Positions 16,178 through 23,714 of a stretch of DNA of 64,000 bases are shown in pieces. Each line of letters opens with the position of its first letter. Position 1 is the first letter of the stretch. Below the pieces are notes generated by a model that saw only the letters and a program-made list of their open reading frames with translations, ran no database searches and was not told the DNA's origin. The position numbers and the translations under genes are program-made. The stretch comes from CAYQJS01 sp964417895 (GTDB taxonomy: Bacteria; Chloroflexota; UBA6077; SHYK01), in assembly GCA_964417895.1 (NCBI GenBank), contig CAYQJS010000004.1, positions 62,001 through 126,000 of the forward strand. Reading direction: 5' to 3'.

Positions 16178-17358
16178 GGCCTCCCGCTTGGTGAGCGCAG
16201 ATCCTTCGCTTCCCTCAAATACCCCCTCTCCCCCTTCGAGGGGGAGAGGGCTGGGGGTGAGGGGGTCAGGATGACATGATCCGGGTCAGAGCCCCACTCG
16301 ACACCCGCGAACCGGGGCGCCACCTGGGTGGCGAACAGCTCGAGGGTCCGGAACGCCGCGGCGTCGCTCATCCCCCCGAAGTTGATCTGGAGCGACGGCT
16401 CGAACTCACCCAGCACCGTGCGCAGGTACGCCAGTTGCTCGGCCACCTCGTCGGGCGTGCCCACGAGGGCCGTGTAGCCGTCGATGAGCTTCTGCGCCGT
16501 CTGGGCGCGGATCGCTTCGACCATCTGGCCGTAGCCCGCGTAGCTACCGGAGGCGCGGCCCTCCCATGAGGAGACTGCCTCGCTGAACACCTCGATATAG
16601 CGATCGATCGGTCGCTGGAAGCCAGCAATCGCCTCCGCGTGAGTGGCGGCGACATACGTGTGGAGGGAGACCTGCACCTGCCATCCGCCGGTCGGACGTC
16701 CAGCGTCGATCCAGGCCGCCGTATAGCTCTTCAGCAGTTGTCCTGTGCGCTCGAGATTGCCGGCGAAGGGCACCAGCATGAGGTGATAGCCCTGCCGCCC
16801 AGCCGCGGCGAACGATTCCTCAGACAGAACCGCCGCGATCCATATGGGGGGATGGGGCTGCTGGAGCGGGCGCGGCGTGAGGTGGATGCCACTCAGATGG
16901 AAGAAGCGGCCGTCGTGGCTCACCCGATCCTCGGTCCATAGTCGCTTGATGACGCCCACGCCCTCTTCGAACCGCTCGCGGCTCTCGTCCATGTCGATCC
17001 CGAAGGCATCGAACTCGGCCGGGATGAAGGCGCGCCCGAAGCCCACGTCCAGCCGCCCGTTGCTGATGTTGTCCAGCATCGCCAGCTCACCGGCCACCTT
17101 GATCGGGTTGTTGAAGGCGGGGATGACCGCCCCCGTGATCGGCCGCAGGCGGCGTGTCCGCGCGGCGATTGCGGAGAGCAGCACGATGGGGCTGGGGGTG
17201 TGCCCGCCGTAGTCGTGGAAGTAGTGCTCAACCGCCTTGGCCGAGGTGTAACCGAGGGCGTCGCCGCGCTCGCTCAGGCGCAGCACCTGGTCGAAGTACT
17301 CGGCCGTGGACATGTCGGCGAGCCGAAACGACGGGAAGAAGTTGAGGCCGTAGCGCAT
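16174..17358 (-). CDS. LLM class flavin-dependent monooxygenase (luciferase-like)
   Basis: A protein of 394 residues of the bacterial luciferase family (FMN- or F420-dependent). It starts MRYGLNFFPSFR at 17358 and shows LGYTSAKAVEHYFHDYGG, PIKVAGELAMLDNISNGRLD, VGFGRAFIPAEFDAFG and WIAAVLSEESFAAAGRQGY, all usual for the TIM barrel. The upstream frame stays open but is a heptanucleotide array. The last 25 residues (SPPALSPSKGERGY and on) are translated from a dispersed palindromic repeat, so the natural end was probably earlier. It is first in an operon with the heme-oxygenase-fold protein and the hydroxyacid dehydrogenase. Confidence 0.86.
   Translation of the reverse strand: MRYGLNFFPSFRLADMSTAEYFDQVLRLSERGDALGYTSAKAVEHYFHDYGGHTPSPIVLLSAIAARTRRLRPITGAVIPAFNNPIKVAGELAMLDNISNGRLDVGFGRAFIPAEFDAFGIDMDESRERFEEGVGVIKRLWTEDRVSHDGRFFHLSGIHLTPRPLQQPHPPIWIAAVLSEESFAAAGRQGYHLMLVPFAGNLERTGQLLKSYTAAWIDAGRPTGGWQVQVSLHTYVAATHAEAIAGFQRPIDRYIEVFSEAVSSWEGRASGSYAGYGQMVEAIRAQTAQKLIDGYTALVGTPDEVAEQLAYLRTVLGEFEPSLQINFGGMSDAAAFRTLELFATQVAPRFAGVEWGSDPDHVILTPSPPALSPSKGERGYLREAKDLRSPSGRP
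16224..16250. repeat. Perfect GC hairpin of the dispersed repeat family, inside a coding end
   Basis: CCCTCTCCCCC pairs perfectly with GGGGGAGAGGG around a TTCGA loop. CTGGGGGTGAGGG follows, as in other copies of the family. This copy lies within the last 80 bases of the luciferase-like gene and is translated. Confidence 0.9.
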
Positions 17359-17363
17359 CGCGA

Positions 17364-17500
17364 GTCCCAGGTCCCAAGTCTCAAGCCCCAAGTCTACGCT
17401 TCCCGGTCTCCGTGCGAAAAGTTCAGGATGTATCGCGAGCCGGCGGTCTGCGATTGAGGGCTGGGGCGCGAGAATCGACCTGGGACTGGGACTGGGGACT
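17364..17500. repeat. Inverted pair of heptanucleotide arrays (GTCCCAR / CTGGGAC)
   Basis: Left arm 17364-17391: GTCCCAG, GTCCCAA, GTCTCAA, GCCCCAA. Right arm about 17478-17500: CTGGGAC repeated in the reverse-complement sense. The arms flank about 85 bases in the gap between the divergent luciferase-like and cupin genes. Confidence 0.82.
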
Positions 17501-17653
17501 TCACGCCCCCAGGTACATTGCAAACCTCCCGGTTGCTGCAAGGTTAAGGACTGCGCGCGCCGGCCTCCGACGCGTGATCTCTGGCCTTCGAGGCTAGCTG
17601 CGTCATACTATCGCCACGAACGCAGCCTACACGTTAACACAAGGAGGAGCGCG

Positions 17654-18124
17654 ATGCCCCTACACGTCGCAAGCGCGGATGTGCCTGAGATCGAGCGGGT
17701 TCGATCGGCCGGAACGGGCGTGGGCTCGATGCTGGTGAAGAAAGGATACGGCAATGAGTGCAGCTTGATGATCGCCGTTCGGGCCCCCGGGTACCACACG
17801 ACGCCGCACATTCACGAGTCCGAGCAGATCAACTACGTCCAGGAGGGGGAGATCTGGTTCTTTGTGGAGGATCAGGGCTTCCACTGCAAGGCGGGCGATT
17901 TCCAGCGGATCCCCGCCAACACAGTCCATTGGGCCTGGAACCGTTCCGACGCGAATGCCACCGTCGTGGAGGCCCATGCGCCGGCGCTCGTGGGGGGCCA
18001 AGGCGCCGAGGGAGCGGTTGCCCTCTTCGCCGAGGGGGAAACGCCCGACGTCAAAGGGCCCGGCGAGAACAAGTTCGTCCCCTACAATGCCGCTGCCGCG
18101 GAGCGCGAGTACTTCTCTCGCTAG
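17654..18124 (+). CDS. Cupin domain protein
   Basis: A 156-residue single-domain cupin. The metal-binding motifs are PHIHESEQINYVQEGE (two His and Glu/Gln positions of motif 1) and RIPANTVHWAWN (motif 2 with the last His). Small cupins of this sort can be dioxygenases, isomerases or ligand sensors. AGGAGGAGCGCG precedes the ATG. It is transcribed away from the luciferase-like operon and is followed by a repeat region, so it is probably monocistronic, but its position suggests a link with the oxidative cluster. Confidence 0.85.
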   Translation: MPLHVASADVPEIERVRSAGTGVGSMLVKKGYGNECSLMIAVRAPGYHTTPHIHESEQINYVQEGEIWFFVEDQGFHCKAGDFQRIPANTVHWAWNRSDANATVVEAHAPALVGGQGAEGAVALFAEGETPDVKGPGENKFVPYNAAAAEREYFSR

Positions 18125-18129
18125 CGCCC

Positions 18130-18375
18130 ATCATGTCATGCTGAGTGCGATGCGCCGTCACGCCGTCACGCCGCGCCAGGGGCAGGTGAAACTGTCATGC
18201 TGAGCCGCAGGCGAAGCATCTGGGGTCGGCGTCGAGCTGCGAGCCTGCGAGCCGTGTTGTCGGCACCCCCAGACCCTTCGCTGTCGCTCAGGGTGACAAT
18301 TCAGAGCAGAGCAGCCGAGGGCGAAACATCCGGAGCACCGGGGCCCCGATTCGTCGGGATGAAGTCTCAAGAATG
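18130..18375. repeat. Dispersed inverted repeats (GTCATGCTGAG family)
   Basis: The clearest element is at 18194-18298: GTCATGCTGAGCCGCAGGCG with GAAGCATCTGGGG on the left, and CCCCAGACCCTTCGCTGTCG with CTCAGGGTGAC on the right, an imperfect long hairpin. Partial copies flank it. The same family occurs at 35467-35527 and in decayed form at 28180 and 41727. It fills the gap before the MmgE/PrpD gene. Confidence 0.8.
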
Positions 18376-18394
18376 ACAGTATGAGGAGTGATTC

Positions 18395-19783
18395 GTGACC
18401 GTGCCGACACAGCCCGCCGCCGCGCAGCTCGCCGAGTTCAGCTCCTCGATCTCGTGGGCAGGCCTGGACGCGTCCGTGCGGGAGCGCACCCAGGAGCTGG
18501 TGCTGGATCTCCTGGGTGTGGCCGCGCGCGGCAGCGCCGCGGATTCCAGCAAGGCCGTGGCCCGCGTGGCGAAAGAGGCGGGCGGCGGCGGGGAAGCGAG
18601 TCTCATCGGCGCGAGAGCGTCCGCCTCGGCAGCGTGGGCAGCGTTGGCCAATGGCGCGGCAGCCCACGCGATCGAGATGGACGACGTCACGCGGGAGTCG
18701 TCACTCCACCCGGGCGCCGCGGTGATACCTGCCGCTCTCGCAGTAGCCGAAGAGACGGGCTCTCCCGCCTCGTCGTTTCTCGAGGCCGTTGTCGCGGGTT
18801 ACGAGGTAACGATGCGCGTTGGGGCGGCGCTGAATCCCGCGGCCGCGTACCAGCGCGGGTTTCATCCCACCGGGGTGGCGGGCGTATTCGGGGCGGCGAC
18901 CGCGGCGGGCCGGATCCTCGGCCTCGACGCGGACGCCCTCACCCGGGCGCTCGGCATCGCAGGGACCATGGCGTCGGGCTCGTTGGAGTACCTCAGCGAT
19001 GGCTCGTGGACGAAGCGTCTGAATCCCGGCTGGGCGGCGCATGCTGGCATCGTGGCCGCGAGCCTGGCCGGCGCCGGCTTCACGGGCCCGGCTACCGTCT
19101 TCGAGGGGCCCCTCGCGCTGCTGCATGGCTATACCGCGGAGGCGCTGCCGGAGCAGCTGCTCGCCGGCCTCGGGAGCCCCCTCCAGATCATGCGGGTCGG
19201 CGTCAAGCCGTACGCTTGCTGCCGCTACAACCACGGGCTGGTGGACTGTGTCCTCGCCCTCAAACAGGCTCACGCCATCCGACCGGAGGACGTGAAGTCT
19301 ATCCGGCTTGGCGTGCTGAGCGCCGGCTGGGCGCTGGTCGCGGAGCCCATCGAAGTGAAGCGGGCGCCACGCACGATTGTCGACGCGCAGTTCAGCGCGC
19401 CCTTCGCGGCGGCGCTCGCTCTCGCATATGGCGCAGCTGGGCCGGACCTGTACACCGAGGATGCCCTCGACGATCCCACGCTCCGATCTCTGATGGCGCG
19501 GACCGAATGCTATCGGGATCCGTCATTGGACGCCGACTTCCCGCGGCTTTGGCCCTCCGCCGTCGAGGTGCAGCTGCGGGATGGTCGGCGGTTTGCGACC
19601 CGCACCGAGTTCACAACCGGCGATCCGGAGAGGCCCGTGCCGCGCGCTGGCCTGGTGGCCAAGTTCGTGAGCCTCGCGGGCAGCCTGATGCCAGGCGAGC
19701 AGGCGCGGGAACTGGCGGACCGCATCCTCCACCTGGAGAGCGAGCCAGACCTGCGGGCGGTCGCCGCGTCGTTGCGGGGGTAA
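18395..19783 (+). CDS. MmgE/PrpD family protein
   Basis: A 462-residue protein of the MmgE/PrpD family, whose best-known members are 2-methylcitrate dehydratase and cis-aconitate decarboxylase. Family features are the N-terminal helix VRERTQELVLDLLGVA, NGAAAHAIEMDDVTRESSLH with the conserved Asp and His, HPTGVAGVFGAATAAGRILG, and VKPYACCRYNHGLVDCVLAL. A GTG start at 18395 has GAGGAGTG about six bases upstream. No propionate genes (prpB, prpC) are near, so the methylcitrate role is not supported; a dehydratase or isomerase acting on a carboxylated substrate is the safer reading. Confidence 0.88.
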   Translation: MTVPTQPAAAQLAEFSSSISWAGLDASVRERTQELVLDLLGVAARGSAADSSKAVARVAKEAGGGGEASLIGARASASAAWAALANGAAAHAIEMDDVTRESSLHPGAAVIPAALAVAEETGSPASSFLEAVVAGYEVTMRVGAALNPAAAYQRGFHPTGVAGVFGAATAAGRILGLDADALTRALGIAGTMASGSLEYLSDGSWTKRLNPGWAAHAGIVAASLAGAGFTGPATVFEGPLALLHGYTAEALPEQLLAGLGSPLQIMRVGVKPYACCRYNHGLVDCVLALKQAHAIRPEDVKSIRLGVLSAGWALVAEPIEVKRAPRTIVDAQFSAPFAAALALAYGAAGPDLYTEDALDDPTLRSLMARTECYRDPSLDADFPRLWPSAVEVQLRDGRRFATRTEFTTGDPERPVPRAGLVAKFVSLAGSLMPGEQARELADRILHLESEPDLRAVAASLRG

Positions 19784-20021
19784 CCAACTACTTCACATGG
19801 GCGCAAGAGGACCGATGGTTGAGCGGGAGAGGCGACGGGTTCGCAGAGGCGGGAATCAAGGCCGCCTTATGCCGTCACCTCATCGTCGCCATCGCGGTGG
19901 TATTCTTCCGCGGGATTGAAGCCAGAGCAAGCGTGGCCCCGGGGCGCCCGCCTTGCGCCCCGCCTTAGCGGAGCGAGCTTGTTTGGCGCGCCAACCAGAG
20001 CGAGACGAGGTAGTGTCGACG

Positions 20022-20720
20022 ATGGAGCAGACCGGGCGGCTCACGCAGACGGGCCCGGGCACGCCCGTGGGCGAGGAGCTCCGCCGCTGCTGGATCCCCA
20101 TCGCCGTCGCCAGCGAGGTCACGGACGAGCGGCCCATCAGGCCCGTCCGTGTCCTCTCCGAGGGACTGGTCCTATTCCGCGGCACGAGTGGCCGCGTTGG
20201 CCTAATCCAGGAGCGCTGCACCCACCACGGCGTGCTGCTGTTCCGTGGCCACGTCGAGGAGGACTGTCTCGTCTGCCCGTTGCACGCCTGGCGCTTTGAC
20301 GCGGAGGGCAACTGCTCAGCTATCGGTTGGCAGGGCAAGGTCTACCCGATGAGCTGGGCTGAGGCAAGGGCGCATCCGGTGCAACAGTACGCTGGGTTCT
20401 ACTGGGCTTACCTTGGCAGCCCTCCCGCGCCAGCACTCCCCGATCACGACGTACTGGCCCGGTGGGACGGCCGACGCCGCATCACGGTTTACCCCGAGCT
20501 GAACCGCGGCTGGACGGAGGCCGATGCCTTGATTCAGTCTGACTCGCGTGCAGATTGGCTGTGGCTGCGGGCCCCCATCGATGACACTCGCACCTGGCAG
20601 GCCAAGGTGGAGCTCATTCCGAGCGAGGTCGGCGCTCTCATTGATACGGCGGGCGAGGACCCGGAGGTGATCTATATCAATGGACTGACCGTTGGCACAC
20701 CGCGCATCCCGGGGCCTTGA
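20022..20720 (+). CDS. Rieske 2Fe-2S protein, shortened ring-hydroxylase alpha subunit
   Basis: A 232-residue protein. Residues about 15-130 are a Rieske domain with RCTHHGVLLFRGH and CLVCPLHAWRFD, giving the Cys-His/Cys-His ligands. The family (phthalate or vanillate oxygenase alpha subunits) is normally over 400 residues. Here YPELNRGW, from the start of the catalytic domain, is followed after about 20 residues by LWLRAPIDDTRTW, which belongs near the end. The stretch with the mononuclear iron His, His, Asp ligands is missing, with the frame kept. It may be a decaying gene or a Rieske protein reused for electron transfer. ATG 20022 chosen; GTG 20013 is possible. Confidence 0.75.
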   Translation: MEQTGRLTQTGPGTPVGEELRRCWIPIAVASEVTDERPIRPVRVLSEGLVLFRGTSGRVGLIQERCTHHGVLLFRGHVEEDCLVCPLHAWRFDAEGNCSAIGWQGKVYPMSWAEARAHPVQQYAGFYWAYLGSPPAPALPDHDVLARWDGRRRITVYPELNRGWTEADALIQSDSRADWLWLRAPIDDTRTWQAKVELIPSEVGALIDTAGEDPEVIYINGLTVGTPRIPGP

Positions 20721-20792
20721 GTCCCGAGCCTTCGTGCGGTAGCATCAGGCAGGTTTTCCGAGGGGCTTGATACCAGCCTGAGGAGGCGATTT

Positions 20793-21539
20793 ATGGCGGT
20801 CACATCTCAACGACTGGGGCGGGACCTGCTCTCCGCCGATGAGCTCATGGACGCTCTCGAGGAGATCAGATATGAATTCACGGGGGGCGACCCCGCCGGC
20901 GCATCGCGCCGGCGCGTAGAGACCGTAGAGCAGGTCGCCGAGCAGAAGCGTCGGACCCACAAGGGCGGTGATGGGAATCACCGATTCGAGGGTGAGCGCT
21001 ACCTCAACATCAACGACGACAAGGATGTCCGCCGTTTCCAGCTGCGCAAGCTGATCGACGAGGGCGGGCAGGACAGCGTTGGAGGCCCCATGCCGAGCCA
21101 TCCGACGCTCAGCAAATGGCACTCTGTCGAGTTCGGCCTCACCGACGACGAGATCCACCGGCTTGAGATGCAGGACGCGCTGCCCGAGAACCTGGTCGCT
21201 CTCGGCTGGTGGTACTGGATGCATCGCAATGAGGAGTGGCCCGTCCTGCTGGGGAGCGCCCTCGTCAGCGAGGGGGCCAAGCGACTGCCCGAGGTGCGGG
21301 AAGCGCAGCTCCGCGCCCTGGACGAGACGCGCGAGCTTTACCACGAGCTGGGGATCAAGAACATCGACAGAGCCATGCAGAACCAGATCGAGCATTCGCC
21401 GATTGGCGCCGACGACGACCACGTAGTCTTCGGCGAGAACATGACTCGGGCGCACGTCAACACCGCCGAGCTCCAGGAAGCGCTGCGCAAGGTGTTCACC
21501 CTCAGGCTGCACCAGTCGCGCGGACGGAGCGCTATCTAA
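20793..21539 (+). CDS. Conserved hypothetical protein, possibly heme-oxygenase-like fold
   Basis: A 248-residue, mostly helical protein with TGAGGAGGCG just upstream of the ATG. The N-terminus is charged (SADELMDALEEIRYEFTGG). The second half has HPTLSKWHSVEFGLTDD, WWYWMHRNEEWPVLLGSA and NQIEHSPIGADDDHVVFGEN, a Glu/His/Asp pattern like the metal-ligand helices of TenA or heme-oxygenase-like proteins. I am not sure of this assignment. It follows the shortened Rieske gene by 72 bases and may be in the same transcript. If the fold is right, the region has two such proteins, here and at 15467. Confidence 0.55.
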   Translation: MAVTSQRLGRDLLSADELMDALEEIRYEFTGGDPAGASRRRVETVEQVAEQKRRTHKGGDGNHRFEGERYLNINDDKDVRRFQLRKLIDEGGQDSVGGPMPSHPTLSKWHSVEFGLTDDEIHRLEMQDALPENLVALGWWYWMHRNEEWPVLLGSALVSEGAKRLPEVREAQLRALDETRELYHELGIKNIDRAMQNQIEHSPIGADDDHVVFGENMTRAHVNTAELQEALRKVFTLRLHQSRGRSAI

Positions 21540-21540
21540 G

Positions 21541-21900
21541 GGACCCGCCCGCCCACCCCCGTTTTTTCTGGGGGCTTCGCCCCCAGCCCCCGGGGGGATT
21601 GGCGCGGGCTTTGCCCCGGCGCCCCAGGGCAGGGGCCATCTTCCTTCCCCCCAGCGCCCCGGGGGGCGGGTCTTCATTCCTTCCCGAGGGCGGGCGGCGG
21701 GGGCCGCCTTCATTCCTTCGCCCCAGCCCTGGGGGCGGTCTTCGTTCCTTCCCCTCAGGGCGAGGGAGGGGGTGAAGTTAGCGCACCTCCGCGATTCGGC
21801 GACTCTCAGCCCAGCCCTCCTCCACAAGGGGAGGGGCTGGTCCCTCTGCCCTCAGCGCTCCTCCAGAGCGGCCGTGGCGGGCGGTCACCCCGCCATGGGA
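21541..21900. repeat. GC-rich low-complexity repeat region
   Basis: About 360 bases of G- and C-tracts with several hairpins, for example CTGGGGG pairing with CCCCCAG at 21568-21586 around a short loop, followed by variants of CCGGGGGGATTGG and TTCATTCCTTC. It looks like several decayed copies of dispersed repeats. No gene is visible. The hairpin at 21568 has its T-run on the wrong side to be a plus-strand terminator. Confidence 0.65.
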
Positions 21901-21932
21901 CAATTGGGGCACACTCATCTGGGGGCAATCGT

Positions 21933-23636
21933 CTGGCCGAGAAGCAAGGCGCATTTACTTTCGTCCTCCATTCGCACATTCCTTACTGCCGCGGGGCCGG
22001 CCGCTGGCCTCACGGGGAAGAGTGGCTCCACGAGGCCGCCGCGGAGACGTATGTCCCGTTGCTCTCCGCTCTCTACGATCTCCGCGCCGAGGGCGTCGCA
22101 TTCGCGGCGACCATCGGCCTGACCCCCGTCCTGGTCGAGCAGCTTCGAGACCCGCTCGTTAACCAGCACTTCGCGGAATACCTGGACCAACGCATTCGCG
22201 CTGCCGCGTCGGATGGCGACCGACATCGGGCGGCGGGCGCGACGGACCTTGCGAGCCTCGCCGACTTCTACCGCGCCAGATACTCCCACGTTCTGAGCGA
22301 GTACGAGAACAGGTTCCGCCGCGACCTGGTGGCGGCGTTTCGCGGGCTGCAGGACTCGTACCATGTGGAGATCGCCACGTCCGCCGCGACACACGGCTAT
22401 CTCCCACTCTTCGAGCGCGACTCAACCGTCGCCTCCCAGGTCGCGACCGGCGTCGCTGCCTACGAAGAGGCGTTCGGGCGACGCCCACACGCGATCTGGC
22501 TTCCCGAGTGCGCCTACCGACCGCGGTATTTGGCAGGGTCCGGTGAGGATGCCTACGAGAAGCCCGGTCTCGAGGTGTTTCTGGATGAGCAGGGGCTGCG
22601 CGTATTCTTCACGGAGACCCAGACGGTGGAGGCGGGCCGGGCGATAGGGAAGTCGGCGGGAGACGCCATCGGGCCCTATGGGGGCACTCCGCTCCGTTCG
22701 CTCGTAGGTCACGCCGATCCCGGCCGCCACTCGACGTTCGAGGCGTACCGGGTTGGCGACGCCAACGTCGCGGTGCTGGGCCGCAACGCCCGTACGGGCT
22801 TGCAGGTCTGGTCGGCCGAGCACGGGTACCCCGGCGACCACCGCTACCGAGAGTTTCACAAGAAGCACGAACGCTCCGGCCTGCAGTACTGGCGCATCAC
22901 CGGCTCGGGCGTCGACCTGGCCGACAAGGACATCTACCAGCCGGCTGAGGCCGCCGCTCAGGTAGAGGACCATGCCCGGCACTTCGTGGCGCTCGTGGAG
23001 CAGGAGATCGCGAGCTACCATCGCGCCACAGGCCGCTATGGGATCGTCGTCGCCGCCTACGATACCGAGCTGTTCGGCCACTGGTGGTTCGAGGGCGTCG
23101 ACTGGCTTCGGGAGGTCCTGCGGCTGCTCGCTTCCAGCGAGGTCGTCGACCTGGTGACGGCGAGCCAGTTCGTCGAGCTGCATCCCCCTGAGCATGCGGT
23201 GGCACTACCCGAGAGCAGCTGGGGTCAGGGTGGCGATCACTCAACCTGGCTGACCGCCGACACCGAGTGGATGTGGGCGAGCATTCACCTGGCCGAACGC
23301 CGAATGGAGCGGATCGTGGCGCGTTACCCGCACGCGTCGGGCGCAACCTCGCAGGTGCTGGCCCAGGCCGGTCGGGAGCTCTTGCTCCTGGAGAGCAGCG
23401 ACTGGCCGTTCCTGGTGACCACGGGCCAGGCCCGTGACTACGCCGTAGAGCGTTTCAAGGGCCACGAGGAGCGGTTTCGGCAGCTGGCGGATGTACTAGA
23501 GCACGGGTCGGTGGATTCCGACGCGGCCGCCATTGCCGCCACCCTCTTCGAACGCGACCGGGTTTTCGCCGCCATCGATTACCAGATGTTCCGCAACCGG
23601 GAACGGTCGCTCGCGGGCGCAGGCTCGCCTGCTTGA
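21933..23636 (+). CDS. GH57 1,4-alpha-glucan branching enzyme
   Basis: A GH57 enzyme with DUF1957-type C-terminus, which makes alpha-1,6 branches in glycogen. The frame carries the family start FTFVLHSHIPYCRGAGRWPH from 21954, the nucleophile in IWLPECAYRPR, and the acid/base Asp in AYDTELFGHWWFEG. The first ATG, GTG or TTG in frame is the TTG at 22059, which would cut off the HSHIPY core. Coding clearly begins upstream, yet I find no ATG, GTG or TTG there; CTG at 21933 is the best candidate, and the ATG at 21895 is in another frame. Either a non-standard start is used or a base is missing. GlgA follows 78 bases downstream. Confidence 0.85.
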   Translation: MAEKQGAFTFVLHSHIPYCRGAGRWPHGEEWLHEAAAETYVPLLSALYDLRAEGVAFAATIGLTPVLVEQLRDPLVNQHFAEYLDQRIRAAASDGDRHRAAGATDLASLADFYRARYSHVLSEYENRFRRDLVAAFRGLQDSYHVEIATSAATHGYLPLFERDSTVASQVATGVAAYEEAFGRRPHAIWLPECAYRPRYLAGSGEDAYEKPGLEVFLDEQGLRVFFTETQTVEAGRAIGKSAGDAIGPYGGTPLRSLVGHADPGRHSTFEAYRVGDANVAVLGRNARTGLQVWSAEHGYPGDHRYREFHKKHERSGLQYWRITGSGVDLADKDIYQPAEAAAQVEDHARHFVALVEQEIASYHRATGRYGIVVAAYDTELFGHWWFEGVDWLREVLRLLASSEVVDLVTASQFVELHPPEHAVALPESSWGQGGDHSTWLTADTEWMWASIHLAERRMERIVARYPHASGATSQVLAQAGRELLLLESSDWPFLVTTGQARDYAVERFKGHEERFRQLADVLEHGSVDSDAAAIAATLFERDRVFAAIDYQMFRNRERSLAGAGSPA

Positions 23637-23714
23637 TCCGGGGGATTCCCTCCCCCCTTGAGGGGGAGGGGCAGGGAGGGGGGTAACGCCCGCGACGATC
23701 CGAAATACCCCGCT

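Noticed and set aside
18395..19783. Gene call prpD (2-methylcitrate dehydratase)
   Set aside because: No methylcitrate cycle genes are nearby and the family has several functions.
21568..21586. Hairpin as a terminator for the gene ending at 21539
   Set aside because: The T-run is before the hairpin on the plus strand; on the minus strand an A-run would follow. It fits a repeat, not an intrinsic terminator.
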